From positions 1-64,000 of the forward strand of contig NZ_JBPCZH010000008.1 of assembly GCF_051251085.1 (NCBI RefSeq): 64,000 nt of DNA, read 5' to 3'. The position numbers and the translations under genes were made by a program. Shown one piece after another: positions 19,288-29,530 of this stretch. The notes beneath the pieces were generated by a model, which searched no databases, had not been told where the DNA came from, and was given only the letters and a program-made list of their open reading frames with translations. Position 1 is the first letter of the stretch. The number at the start of each line of letters is the position of its first letter. This DNA is from Cernens ardua (GTDB lineage: Bacteria; Pseudomonadota; Gammaproteobacteria; Pseudomonadales; Halomonadaceae).

Positions 19288-19557
19288 TTAGCGACGGAGG
19301 CCGAGACGCTTGATCAGGTCCTGATAACGTTCAAAGCTTTTGCCTTTGAGGTAGTCCAGCAGTTTACGACGCTGGTTAACCATGCGGAGCATACCGCGGC
19401 GAGAGTGAACGTCCTGTTTGTGGGACTTGAAGTGCTGCTGCAGGCCATTGATGTTGGCAGTCAGCAGAGCGACCTGAACTTCAGGGGAGCCAGTGTCATT
19501 TTCGCTCTGACCGTATTCCTTAACGATGGCTGCTTTGGTTTCAGCAGTTAATGCCAT
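19288..19557 (-). CDS. rpsO: 30S ribosomal protein S15
   Basis: 89-residue primary 16S rRNA-binding protein of the small subunit. It recognises the three-way junction of helices 20-22 in the central domain. The sequence has TGSPEVQVALLTANINGL, HKQDVHSRRGMLRMVNQRRKLLDYL and YQDLIKRLGLRR, all invariant S15 blocks, and the usual length. It stands between truB and pnp, the standard order. Confidence 0.98.
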   Translation of the reverse strand: MALTAETKAAIVKEYGQSENDTGSPEVQVALLTANINGLQQHFKSHKQDVHSRRGMLRMVNQRRKLLDYLKGKSFERYQDLIKRLGLRR

Positions 19558-19641
19558 GAGTCATTCTCCAGATTAATATGCTTTGAAAAAAGCAATGCAT
19601 TCAAAGACCACGCATATTTGCAGTCTTCTCTAAAATAGCGC

Positions 19642-20583
19642 CTAGGCAGATACCTGAGGTGCGCTACGTATCAGACGCTTCGGGGCAAGTAGCCCTTCTT
19701 CCGTCAACGTGACAAGCCCTAAAAGGTGATTATCACTGTAGACCCGCAAGGGATCCATCTGAGTGGCTGATGCCTCCATTTGGACGCGATCATCCACCGG
19801 TATTCTTTGCCCAAGGGCCAATTTTGCCGCGAGCTCTGCGGTGATATCGACACGGGACAAATGCTGAATCAGAGAATCCATCGGCAACAGGCGTGCATCA
19901 CGCTCATCACCCAGGGTTTCAAGCTGTTCGAGGGAATACATTCCCTCTGCATCAAAAGGCCCAGTGTTCAATCGACGCAGGGCAGTCAAATGCGCACCGC
20001 ATCCGAGGACTTCGCCGATATCCATACCAAGTGTACGTATGTATGTACCCTTGCTACAGGTCACATCAAGATCGAACCAGCCAGCATCCGCATTCCATTC
20101 GACAAGGTGCATATGATATAGGTTTATGCGCCTCGGTGCACGCTTAATCTCTATTCCCTGACGTGCCAGCTCATATAATGGCGTGCCATTATGCTTGAGC
20201 GCCGAATACATGGGCGGTGTTTGCTCTATTTCACCCTGAAATTGCGCAATGGCTGCCAGAACATGTGCCTCGGTGATATCTGTGAAGGATCGCGTCTGCA
20301 GCACCTGCCCTTCTGCATCCCCTGTATCTGTCGTGGTACCCAACTGCACACGGGCAACGTAGCGTTTGTCAGCTTCCAGGGCATAGGAAGAGAACTTGGT
20401 CGCTTCACCAAAACAAACCGGCAAGAGACCCGTTGCCATGGGATCAAGAGTCCCTGTATGCCCAGCCTTCGATGCCTGAAATAGCCAGCGGGCTCGGGAA
20501 AGCGCCTGATTCGAGCTCAACCCCTTGGGTTTGTCGAGCAGCAATACACCATCCAGATCACGGCCGCGTCTACGTCGAGCCAT
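19642..20583 (-). CDS. truB: tRNA pseudouridine(55) synthase TruB
   Basis: Makes the universal pseudouridine 55 in the T loop of tRNAs. 313 residues. The catalytic aspartate is in GHTGTLDPMATGLLPV near residue 48. LDKPKGLSSNQAL at the start, YVARVQLGTTTDTGDAEG and SKGTYIRTLGMDIGEVLGCGAHLTALRR follow in the family order. The C-terminal PUA-like part is present. It overlaps the rbfA stop by one base (TAATG). Confidence 0.96.
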   Translation of the reverse strand: MARRRRGRDLDGVLLLDKPKGLSSNQALSRARWLFQASKAGHTGTLDPMATGLLPVCFGEATKFSSYALEADKRYVARVQLGTTTDTGDAEGQVLQTRSFTDITEAHVLAAIAQFQGEIEQTPPMYSALKHNGTPLYELARQGIEIKRAPRRINLYHMHLVEWNADAGWFDLDVTCSKGTYIRTLGMDIGEVLGCGAHLTALRRLNTGPFDAEGMYSLEQLETLGDERDARLLPMDSLIQHLSRVDITAELAAKLALGQRIPVDDRVQMEASATQMDPLRVYSDNHLLGLVTLTEEGLLAPKRLIRSAPQVSA

Positions 20584-20999
20584 TATTCACCCTTGGACCC
20601 TGAATCAGACGCATCTGTTGAACCGTCTGCTTCATGATGTTGCTGATCACTTTCTACTGCGCGATCAATCAGCTGCGACAGTTTATTACCACGCGCAACA
20701 CTTTCATCGTAGTGAAAGCGCAGTTCGGGCACATGGCGCAGCTTCATCCGGCGAGCCACCTGTGTACGCAGGAAGCCAGACGCATGCTTAAGAATTCTGC
20801 TGTTTTCCTTGACGCGTTCGGGGTCATTTTCCCCCAGCAGCGTAAAATATATGTCGGCATAACCGAGATCACGGCTTACCTTGGCATCATTGATTGTAAT
20901 CATGCCAAGACGTGGATCCTTGACGTCACGCTGAACCAGCACCGCCAACTCCTGTTTGAGCTGCTCGGCTACACGATCAGTACGACTGAATTCTCTCAT
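20583..20999 (-). CDS. rbfA: ribosome-binding factor A
   Basis: 138-residue KH-type protein needed for late maturation of the 30S subunit, especially 16S 5'-end processing and cold adaptation. The N-terminal REFSRTDRVAEQLKQELAVLVQRDVKDPRLGMITI and RMKLRHVPELRFHYDES are diagnostic. The C-terminal tail (SDQQHHEADGSTDASDSGSKGE) is acidic, low-complexity and probably disordered. Translationally coupled to truB. Confidence 0.96.
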   Translation of the reverse strand: MREFSRTDRVAEQLKQELAVLVQRDVKDPRLGMITINDAKVSRDLGYADIYFTLLGENDPERVKENSRILKHASGFLRTQVARRMKLRHVPELRFHYDESVARGNKLSQLIDRAVESDQQHHEADGSTDASDSGSKGE

Positions 21000-21089
21000 T
21001 CGGACTCCTTATCATTTTTCCAGGGCCCAGAAACACAAACAACCAAGCAGGGTACACTACCCTGCCTGGTCGCATGGAACGTTAACACC

Positions 21090-23618
21090 TTACAGTGTGC
21101 GTTCGACTTCTACCTGATCGAAGACCTCGATCTTGTCACCCACCTGAACGTCATTGTAGTTACGTACACCGATACCACACTCCATACCGTTACGTACTTC
21201 GTTAACGTCATCCTTGAAGCGACGCAGAGATTCCAGTTCACCTTCATAGATCACCACGTTGTCGCGCAGGACACGGATTTTCTTGTTACGGTAAACGGTG
21301 CCTTCAACCACCATACAGCCGGCAATAGCGCCGATTTTTGGTGCACGGAAGACATCACGAACCTCAGCAACACCGACGATCTGCTCTTTCCATTCCGGAG
21401 CGAGCTTACCGCTCATTGCCTGTTTCACTTCATCGATCAGCTGGTAGATAACGCTGTAGTAGCGCAGATCGATACCTTCGCGGTCAATGATTTCACGGGC
21501 ACTGGCATCAGCACGAACGTTAAAGCCGATGATAATGGCATCACTGGCGACTGCCAGGTTTGCATCGGTACCGGTGATTCCACCCACACCCGAGGACACG
21601 ACAGCGACCTTGACTTCATCATTGGAAAGTTCTTCCAGTGCTGAGCGGATGGCTTCCAGTGAACCCTGTACATCTGCCTTGAGGACGATATTAACCACTG
21701 CGGTTTCATCCTGCCCCATCTGGCTGAACATGTTCTCGAGCTTGGCTTTCTGCTGGCGTGCCAGACGTACATCGCGATATTTGCCCTGACGGAAGTTGGC
21801 GACTTCACGTGCCTTTTTCTCATCAGCGACCACGTTGAACTCTTCACCCGCATCCGGCGTACCATCAAGGCCAAGAATCTCTACCGGCATGGAAGGGCCA
21901 GCAGAATCAACCTGTTTACCCAGCTCGTTCACCAGTGCACGGACACGGCCGTAACGCAAGCCAGCCAGTACGATATCACCCTTGTTAAGCGTACCGTTCT
22001 GTACCAGCACGGTTGCAACCGGGCCACGACCGCGGTCAAGGCGGGATTCGATGACCACACCTTTCGCTGGCGCTTCAGGCACAGCCTTGAGTTCCAGTAC
22101 TTCTGAAACAAGCAGGACACCTTCGATCAGATCATCAACGCCCTGACCAGACTTGGCCGAAACTTCGATGAACTGGGTATCGCCACCCCAGTCTTCGGAA
22201 ATAACACCATACTGAGACAGCTCGTTACGAACGCGTTCTGGATCGGCACCGGGCTTGTCGATCTTGTTGATCGCCACCACCAATGGCACTTCAGCAGCAC
22301 GAGCGTGCTCGATCGCTTCGATCGTTTGAGGCATCACACCGTCATCAGCTGCGACCACAAGGATAACGACGTCTGTCGCCTTGGCACCACGCGCACGCAT
22401 GGCGGTAAAGGCGGCGTGTCCGGGGGTATCCAGGAAGGTCACATGGCCATCACCCTGCTGCACGTGATAGGCACCGATGTGCTGGGTAATACCACCCGCT
22501 TCACCCGTGGCCACTTTAGTGCGACGAATGTAGTCAAGCAAAGAGGTTTTACCGTGGTCAACGTGCCCCATCACCGTCACTACCGGTGCACGGGTCACTT
22601 CCTCACCTTCATAGGAAATACCTTCGAGCACTTCTGTCTCGACAGCATTGTCCTTGATCAGCTTCGGCGTATGGCCCATCTCTTCCACAACAATGACCGC
22701 AGTATCCTGATCAATGGTCTGGTTGATGGTCACGGCTGCGCCCATGGTAAACATGGTCTTGATGACTTCAGCTGCCTTGACAGACATGCGGTCAGCCAGG
22801 TCCGCCACACTAATCGATTCGGGAATATTGACTTCACGAACGATCGTTTGGGTAGGACGTTGGAAACCATGCTGATTGTTCTGATTATCGCGGCTACGAC
22901 GGCCACCGCGACGCTCGGAACGCTTGGCTTTCTTACCCGGGCTGCCACGACGCTCATTGCGCTGTTCACGACGATCTTCTTCATCATCATGGCGGCTGTT
23001 ACCCTTGCGGCCACGAGCTGATTGATCACGGCTACGACGATTGTCATTGCGGGGCTCTTTGAGCGGCGCATTGGCAACGGGATCAGCCTCCGTGCTTTCT
23101 TCTTCCTGAGCTTCATTAGAGGTAGAAGATGCTTCGTCAGCAGGTTGCGCCTGCTTGCTGGCATTGCCCGCATTTGCAGGTTGTGCTTCAGCCACCTCTG
23201 CTTCGGCAACGACTGCCGCCTTGTTGCTTACCGCAGCAGCTTCTTCCGCTTTCTGCTGCTGAGAAGGCACTTCAGCGGTTTCCGCAGCAGGTGCATTTGC
23301 TACATCTTCTTCCTGTTCCTGCTCCGGTTCAGGACGCACGTAGGTACGTTTTTTACGCACTTGTACCTCGATCGTTTTGTTGCGATCGCCGGTACGAATC
23401 TTGCTTTTTGTCTTGCGGGTCAGCGTAATGCGGTTACGAGCCGCTGCCGGCCCCCCACTTTGAGCCTGTAGATGGTCCAGCAAACGGCGTTTGTCTTCAT
23501 CAGACACGACGTCGTTTTCTGCTTTCTGAGGCAAACCCGCCTCGCCCATCTGTTCAAGAAGGCGTTCAACACTACGCCCTACTTTACTCGCAAAATCTTT
23601 AACTGTTGTTTCTGCCAT
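21090..23618 (-). CDS. infB: translation initiation factor IF-2
   Basis: GTPase that brings fMet-tRNA to the 30S start complex and promotes subunit joining. 842 residues. Residues 1-50 are the IF2-N domain, followed by a long low-complexity linker rich in Ala, Glu and Arg (about 65-250). The G domain has GHVDHGKTSLLDYIR (G1), DTPGHAAFTAMR (G3) and NKIDKPGA (G4), then domains II, III and IV to the end. AGGAGGG stands just upstream of the ATG. Shorter N-terminal forms by internal initiation, known in E. coli, cannot be judged here. Confidence 0.97.
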   Translation of the reverse strand: MAETTVKDFASKVGRSVERLLEQMGEAGLPQKAENDVVSDEDKRRLLDHLQAQSGGPAAARNRITLTRKTKSKIRTGDRNKTIEVQVRKKRTYVRPEPEQEQEEDVANAPAAETAEVPSQQQKAEEAAAVSNKAAVVAEAEVAEAQPANAGNASKQAQPADEASSTSNEAQEEESTEADPVANAPLKEPRNDNRRSRDQSARGRKGNSRHDDEEDRREQRNERRGSPGKKAKRSERRGGRRSRDNQNNQHGFQRPTQTIVREVNIPESISVADLADRMSVKAAEVIKTMFTMGAAVTINQTIDQDTAVIVVEEMGHTPKLIKDNAVETEVLEGISYEGEEVTRAPVVTVMGHVDHGKTSLLDYIRRTKVATGEAGGITQHIGAYHVQQGDGHVTFLDTPGHAAFTAMRARGAKATDVVILVVAADDGVMPQTIEAIEHARAAEVPLVVAINKIDKPGADPERVRNELSQYGVISEDWGGDTQFIEVSAKSGQGVDDLIEGVLLVSEVLELKAVPEAPAKGVVIESRLDRGRGPVATVLVQNGTLNKGDIVLAGLRYGRVRALVNELGKQVDSAGPSMPVEILGLDGTPDAGEEFNVVADEKKAREVANFRQGKYRDVRLARQQKAKLENMFSQMGQDETAVVNIVLKADVQGSLEAIRSALEELSNDEVKVAVVSSGVGGITGTDANLAVASDAIIIGFNVRADASAREIIDREGIDLRYYSVIYQLIDEVKQAMSGKLAPEWKEQIVGVAEVRDVFRAPKIGAIAGCMVVEGTVYRNKKIRVLRDNVVIYEGELESLRRFKDDVNEVRNGMECGIGVRNYNDVQVGDKIEVFDQVEVERTL

Positions 23619-23694
23619 TTTGACCCTCCTGAACCCGTTTCCCTTGCGTCAAGCGAATTGGCAAGCCGCCGTTGAGCAGCCTTGCGAATCGCTA

Positions 23695-25191
23695 TCAGTC
23701 ATCATTTTCAAACCAAGGTGCACGGGCGGTCATGATCAATGCTGCGGCGCGTTCTTCGTCCACGCCGTCAATATCCTTAAGATCATCGACTGATTGCTCA
23801 GCCAAGTCTTCCATTGTACGTATACCGCGTGAAGCCAAAGCGACAGCCGTATCGTTATCCATGCCATCCATCGATAACAGATCCTCGGCGGGCGCTCCCC
23901 CTTCAGCTGAGGCTTCTTCACTTGCAATGGCAAGGTTCAGCAACTCATCCTTGGCACGTGCACGAAGCTCTTCGACGAGATCTTCGTCCAAGGCTTCAAT
24001 TTCGAGCATTTCATCCAGCGGTACGTAGGCAATCTCTTCCAAAGAGGTAAAGCCCTCTTCTACCAGCAGACTTGCCAGTTCTTCATCAATTTCGAGATGA
24101 TTGATGAAGTACTCGATGAAACTATCGACTTCCTGATCACGCTTACCTTGTGCTTCTTCTTCGGTCATCACGTTCAGCGTCCAGCCTGTCAGCTCGGAAG
24201 CCAAACGTACGTTCTGGCCGCTACGACCAATAGCTTGTGCCAGATTGTCTTCTGCAACAGCCACATCCATGGAATGGGTTTCTTCATCCACGAGGATAGA
24301 AGCGACTTCCGCAGGCGCCATCGCATTGATGACCAGCTGAGCGGGGTTATCGTCCCACAGGATGATATCCACGCGCTCATTGCCCAACTCATTGGAGACT
24401 GCCTGTACGCGTGAACCCCGCATACCAACGCAGGCACCTACCGGATCAATACGGCGATCGCTGGTTTTTACTGCAATCTTTGCACGTGAACCCGGATCGC
24501 GTGCCGCGCCCTTGATTTCAATTAACTGTTCGGCAATCTCAGGTACTTCAATGCGGAACAGCTCAACCAAAAAGGCCGGGCGAACACGTGACAGAATCAG
24601 CTGAGAACCCTTGGCTTCGGGGTCCACTTTCCACAATAATGCACGAACACGCTCGTTCAAACGATAACGCTCTCCGGGGATCAGCTCGCCGCGAGGCAGA
24701 AAACCTTCCGCATTTTCGCCCAGATCAATGATCAGGCCATCACGAGTGGTTTTCTTGACACCACCGGAGATAATTTCACCTTCACGCTCGCTATATTGAC
24801 GAACAATTTCGGCGCGTTCGGCTTCACGTACCTTTTGAACGATGACCTGTTTGGCTGTTTGTGCCGCGATACGACCGAAGCTCTCGGATTCGATCTGCTC
24901 TTCATACACGTCGTGCAAGGCCAACGGTGGCTCACGTTCCTCAGCCGCTGACTCTGGAATTTGACGTACCGAAGTGGTGTAGTCCTCATCAGGAACTACA
25001 GTCCAGCGACGAAAAGTTTCGTAATCTCCGCTCACGCGATCAATGGTTACCCGAATGTCAACATCCTGACCATCAAACCGTTTACGTGTAGCACTCGCTA
25101 AAGCCGCTTCCACTGCCTCGAAAATAACACTACGAGGAACACCTTTTTCATTCGAAATTGCGTCAACGACCAGCAAAATCTCTTTGCTCAT
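23695..25191 (-). CDS. nusA: transcription termination/antitermination factor NusA
   Basis: 498-residue RNA polymerase-associated factor for pausing, termination and antitermination. Order: N-terminal polymerase-binding domain (1-130), S1 (GEIISGGVKKTTRDGLIIDLGENAEGFLPRGELIPGE), KH1 and KH2 (DPVGACVGMRGSRVQAVSNELG; IGRSGQNVRLASELTGW), then two acidic repeats of the AR1/AR2 type at 360-498 (helix-hairpin-helix-like, e.g. LLSMDGMDNDTAVALASRGI). The acidic repeats mark the gammaproteobacterial form. Between rimP and infB, as expected. Confidence 0.97.
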   Translation of the reverse strand: MSKEILLVVDAISNEKGVPRSVIFEAVEAALASATRKRFDGQDVDIRVTIDRVSGDYETFRRWTVVPDEDYTTSVRQIPESAAEEREPPLALHDVYEEQIESESFGRIAAQTAKQVIVQKVREAERAEIVRQYSEREGEIISGGVKKTTRDGLIIDLGENAEGFLPRGELIPGERYRLNERVRALLWKVDPEAKGSQLILSRVRPAFLVELFRIEVPEIAEQLIEIKGAARDPGSRAKIAVKTSDRRIDPVGACVGMRGSRVQAVSNELGNERVDIILWDDNPAQLVINAMAPAEVASILVDEETHSMDVAVAEDNLAQAIGRSGQNVRLASELTGWTLNVMTEEEAQGKRDQEVDSFIEYFINHLEIDEELASLLVEEGFTSLEEIAYVPLDEMLEIEALDEDLVEELRARAKDELLNLAIASEEASAEGGAPAEDLLSMDGMDNDTAVALASRGIRTMEDLAEQSVDDLKDIDGVDEERAAALIMTARAPWFENDD

Positions 25192-25295
25192 GTCTTTGCC
25201 TCGCCAGAAAAATCATTGGGTGTTGCTATCATACTGCGATAAGAACATGCCTGTGCATGCGCCTACCACGCTATTTTTCAGCTGCTTTTTGTCAG

Positions 25296-25757
25296 CTATT
25301 TCTCAAACGTGGGCACAACCTGCGCGCGCTCAACCGATTCAATGGGAAAAGCAAATTCCTCATTATCGACACGAAGAATGACCTCATCATCTTCTACGCC
25401 AGTCAATGCCCCCTGAAACTTGCGACGCCCTTCGAATGGCTCACGAAGTCGGACACTCACCAAGTGGCCGACATAACGCTCAAACTGTTCCAAGGTATAC
25501 AGAGGGCGATCCATCCCTGGAGAAGAAACTTCCAGGTTATAGTGCCCACTGATGGGATCTTCAACATCCAGCAATGCGCTGATCTGACGGCTGACGGTTG
25601 CGCAATCATCCACATTCACGCCATTTTCACCATCAATGAAAACTGTCAAGCGGGAATGCTTGCCCTGAGCCAGATAATCAACACCCCACAATTCAAATCC
25701 CAGCGATTCAACCGTTGGCTGGATCAGTGACTGTATCGCCTGTTCTTTTGTCGCCAT
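25296..25757 (-). CDS. rimP: ribosome maturation factor RimP
   Basis: 153-residue 30S assembly factor. QPTVESLGFELWGVDYLAQGKHSRLTVFIDGENGVNVDDCATVSRQISALLDVEDPISGHYNLEVSSPGMDRPL contains the conserved N-domain with the LEVSSPG(M/L)DRPL signature; the C-terminal SH3-like part follows. The start is the ATG at 25757 with AAAGGGG upstream; 35 further open codons upstream show no similarity. First protein gene of the rimP-nusA-infB-rbfA-truB operon. Confidence 0.95.
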   Translation of the reverse strand: MATKEQAIQSLIQPTVESLGFELWGVDYLAQGKHSRLTVFIDGENGVNVDDCATVSRQISALLDVEDPISGHYNLEVSSPGMDRPLYTLEQFERYVGHLVSVRLREPFEGRRKFQGALTGVEDDEVILRVDNEEFAFPIESVERAQVVPTFEK

Positions 25758-26072
25758 AAACGTAGCCCCTTTAACAAACGGGTCATTGAACACTGCAAGC
25801 CGCCAGGCGCTAACAGCACACATGCAATCATGGCCTGAACCACGCCCCAACGATGAACACATCAGGTTCTTGATTGTTCGGACGCTTGATTGCTTGCCAT
25901 CATGCTAAAAAACTTTTTTGAGGCTGAACAGAAGACCAGAGACACCAGCACCGCGCGGTTATCGCAGGCACCCTGACATCACTGAACTCGTAAAAGGAAG
26001 CCGACTGACAGCTCAAGACTCGACAAGCTGCCACCGCACAAGGGACTGGCGGACACAAGACCCACTGACCGC
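25758..26072. other. upstream region of rimP
   Basis: About 315 bases between the tRNA-fMet terminator and rimP with no gene. It presumably carries the rimP operon promoter, since a strong terminator precedes it. I see no clear sigma-70 match that I would defend. Confidence 0.4.
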
Positions 26073-26073
26073 C

Positions 26074-26108
26074 TAACAAAAAACCCCTTCGTGCATGAAG
26101 GGGTTTTT
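26074..26108 (-). terminator. terminator downstream of tRNA-fMet
   Basis: 12-bp perfect stem, AAAAACCCCTTC (26079-26090) with GAAGGGGTTTTT (26097-26108) and a 6-base loop. It gives T-runs on both strands. It lies 12 bases past the tRNA-fMet 3' end on the minus strand. Confidence 0.85.
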
Positions 26109-26119
26109 CGAAAAAAACT

Positions 26120-26196
<77 letters not shown>

Positions 26197-26423
26197 CCAC
26201 ATCGAAACTTCACTCTCTACCATGCACAATAGATGTACAATCACGTCCTGACAATGTACTCAACCATGCACCGTAACTGTAATGAATAGACCACAACACA
26301 ATGGCAACTCATCTACATTGTATCAGGTGTTTCGAGACCCGATACCGACATTACCAGGATGACAACTGAAAAAGTCATGATTGCTTTTAACAACATAGCA
26401 ACACTAACAGAAAAACATTCAGT

Positions 26424-26510
26424 TGGTGCCGAAGGCGGGACTTGAACCCGCACGCCCTTACGAGCACTACCCCCTCAAGATAGCGTGTCTACCAATTCCA
26501 CCACTTCGGC
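26424..26510 (-). tRNA. tRNA-Leu (GAG)
   Basis: 87-nt class II tRNA on the minus strand with a long variable arm and encoded CCA. The anticodon loop TTGAGGG, closed by CTATC/GGTAG (one T:G pair), gives anticodon GAG. The gene starts GCCGAAGTGGTGGAATTGG and lies after secG, matching E. coli leuU. Confidence 0.95.
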
Positions 26511-26789
26511 TTAGGGTGCGAACTATACAGAATTGATGACTGGGTAACAAGGCATTTCGTAAAAATAATGCTCTTAAATCAATCAGTTCTCTTGAATCTA
26601 TTCGTTTCATAACTCATGGATTCAAGCTGATCAAACCCAGCAACAGCCTGCCGCTGACTCGTTCACACTTACTATTTCCACACTTACCGTTCCCGCACCT
26701 ACTATTCTTCAGACAAAAGCCACTTTCATTAATCCAGAACATCTGTTAACCAGAATATCTGACCATGTGAGGACAAGGAACCAAAGCGA

Positions 26790-27275
<486 letters not shown>

Positions 27276-27279
27276 GAAT

Positions 27280-28029
27280 TCAACCTGCTTCTTTACAAAT
27301 TTTCAAAAAGTCATCGACCTTGAGCGATGCTCCACCAATCAAACCGCCGTCAATATCCTGTTGTGCCAATAAGGCACCAGCATTATCGGCATTCATGCTA
27401 CCACCATAGAGCAGTCGCATGCTTTCCCCAAGCTGCACATCGAACTCCCTCAAATAATTGCGGATCAACAACATGACTTCCTGCGCATCTTCGGGTGTTG
27501 ATGTGCGCCCACTTCCTATAGCCCAAATAGGTTCATAGGCAATAACCAACTGTTTGCGCTGTTCGGCATCCAGTGAGGCGATGACAGCATCAATTTCCTG
27601 CAGAACGATCTTGCGAGTTGCCCCGGATTCTCGTTCTTCCTGAGTCTCACCCACACACAGAATGGGCTTCAGACCATTTTCAATCGCCGCAATGACGCGT
27701 TTTCTAACGTCCTCATTGCTTTCATGAAATAACGTACGACGTTCAGAATGGCCTACCAGAACGTAATCCACACCTACATCGCCAAGCATCGCACCACTGA
27801 CTTCCCCGGTAAAGGCCCCATGGGGCTCGGGATTCAATGTTTGTGCGCCGACACTTACTCCCAGAGGAGCAACTTTCTCCTTCATATGTTGAATAAAAGG
27901 GAAAGGTGGCAAGACAACAACTTCGACATTCGCAGGCAATGTAGTTTGGCTAATACGTTTCTGAAATTCATCGACGAGTGCCGATGAACCATTCATTTTC
28001 CAATTACCTGCAATTAGTGGCATCCGCAT
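27280..28029 (-). CDS. tpiA: triosephosphate isomerase
   Basis: Glycolytic enzyme that interconverts dihydroxyacetone phosphate and glyceraldehyde 3-phosphate. 249-residue TIM barrel. The catalytic lysine is in AGNWKMNG, the histidine in LVGHSERR and the glutamate in VIAYEPIWAIGSGRTS; LYGGSMNADNAG is the phosphate site. The start is the ATG at 28029, with GGGAG about nine bases upstream; an upstream in-frame stretch of 18 codons is not family-like. Between glmM and secG, as in Pseudomonas. Confidence 0.96.
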   Translation of the reverse strand: MRMPLIAGNWKMNGSSALVDEFQKRISQTTLPANVEVVVLPPFPFIQHMKEKVAPLGVSVGAQTLNPEPHGAFTGEVSGAMLGDVGVDYVLVGHSERRTLFHESNEDVRKRVIAAIENGLKPILCVGETQEERESGATRKIVLQEIDAVIASLDAEQRKQLVIAYEPIWAIGSGRTSTPEDAQEVMLLIRNYLREFDVQLGESMRLLYGGSMNADNAGALLAQQDIDGGLIGGASLKVDDFLKICKEAG

Positions 28030-28128
28030 GAACAGATCTCCCATCGGGTGGCAAATGGTACTCAAGGGTGCGGCGCAATACAAATTATGGTTATAAAAAA
28101 GTCATCAAAAACAGGAAATCGCCCATTT

Positions 28129-29520
28129 TTAGCTGATTACCTGCTGAATACTCTCAGCGATGCGTCCGGCCAACGCCTCAATATCAAAACGGGGATGGGC
28201 TTCGACCATGACGCGAATCAACGGTTCAGTACCGGAGGGACGCAACAGCACACGCCCATCCTTGCCGAGGATGGATTCAACCGCCGCCACTTCGTCGATC
28301 ACCTTCTGTGACGAAATCACTCCATCCCGATCCGCATCAACAGGCAAACGGACATTAATCAAACGCTGCGGCGCCTTGTCATAATTGATCAACAACTGCT
28401 CAAGTGACCGACCAAAGCGTTTCATGATCGAGAGCACTTGTAGCGCAGCAATGATGCCGTCACCTGTTGTATGCGCGAATTTGCACACAATATGCCCCGA
28501 AGATTCACCGCCCAGCAACCATCCACGTTCACTCAACACTTCATTGACATAACGATCTCCAACCTGCGCCCGCTCAAACGGAATACCGGCCGCTTCGAAT
28601 GCCTGAGCCAGACCAAGGTTGCTCATCAGGGTTCCGACGACACCGCCACCCAAAACTCCACGGCGGTGGCGATCAAAGGCAATCAGGTACAGGATTTCAT
28701 CGCCATCCACCTCACGACCATTGCTGTCAATCAGAATCACACGGTCGCCATCACCGTCGAAAGCAATCCCGACATCGGCTCGTTCCTCAATCACTTTCGC
28801 ACGAAGTGCAACAGTATGGGTCGAACCCACTTCCCGGTTGATATTGAGTCCGTTGGGGCTGATCCCGATGGTGGTCACCTCGGCACCCAGTTCACGAAAT
28901 ACACTGGGAGCGATGTGATATGTGGCACCATTGGCGCAATCAAGAACGACTTTCAGCCCTTCGAAGTCGGCACGCTCAGGTACCGTGGACTTGCAGAATT
29001 CAATATAACGTGCAGCCGCATCATCGATACGATTGGCACGTCCAAGCTCAGCAGCGCCTTTAGTGATAAAGGGCTGATCAAGCTCATGTTCAATTTCAAG
29101 TTCGATCTGGTCGTTCAGCTTTGTACCGGCACTGTTGAAGAATTTTATCCCATTATCGGCATACGGATTATGTGAAGCACTAATCACGATCCCCATATGC
29201 GCGCGGAATGTTTGGGTCATGTAGGCAATACCCGGGGTTGGCATGGGGCCAAGCAGAAATACATTCACACCCGCGGCAGACAAACCGGCTTCCAGCGCTG
29301 CTTCAAACATGTACCCGGAAATACGAGTATCCTTGCCGATCACTACGCGCGCATTATTGTGCTGTCGTGCCAGTACGCACCCGGCAGCCCAGCCCAATTT
29401 GAGAACAAAGTCAGCCGTAATGGGTGGTTGGCCAACAGTGCCACGAATCCCATCTGTGCCAAAATACTTCCGTGTTGTTTTTTTCGCCCCGGGGGGAAGA
29501 TGAAAATCACTCATGCCCAT
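28129..29520 (-). CDS. glmM: phosphoglucosamine mutase
   Basis: Converts glucosamine 6-phosphate to glucosamine 1-phosphate for peptidoglycan and LPS precursors. 463 residues. KYFGTDGIRGTVG opens the protein; the phosphoserine loop is GIVISASHNPYADNGIKFF near residue 110. The metal loop is IAFDGDGDRVILID near residue 250, and the sugar-phosphate site RPSGTEPLIRVMVEA is near the end. Start at the ATG at 29520 or the one two codons later. It follows folP, separated by ten bases. Confidence 0.96.
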   Translation of the reverse strand: MGMSDFHLPPGAKKTTRKYFGTDGIRGTVGQPPITADFVLKLGWAAGCVLARQHNNARVVIGKDTRISGYMFEAALEAGLSAAGVNVFLLGPMPTPGIAYMTQTFRAHMGIVISASHNPYADNGIKFFNSAGTKLNDQIELEIEHELDQPFITKGAAELGRANRIDDAAARYIEFCKSTVPERADFEGLKVVLDCANGATYHIAPSVFRELGAEVTTIGISPNGLNINREVGSTHTVALRAKVIEERADVGIAFDGDGDRVILIDSNGREVDGDEILYLIAFDRHRRGVLGGGVVGTLMSNLGLAQAFEAAGIPFERAQVGDRYVNEVLSERGWLLGGESSGHIVCKFAHTTGDGIIAALQVLSIMKRFGRSLEQLLINYDKAPQRLINVRLPVDADRDGVISSQKVIDEVAAVESILGKDGRVLLRPSGTEPLIRVMVEAHPRFDIEALAGRIAESIQQVIS

Positions 29521-29530
29521 ATCGTTGCTC

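Noticed and set aside
20634..21644. 336-codon open frame antisense to rbfA and infB
   Set aside because: Spans two real genes on the other strand; His/Thr-rich composition is typical of shadow frames.
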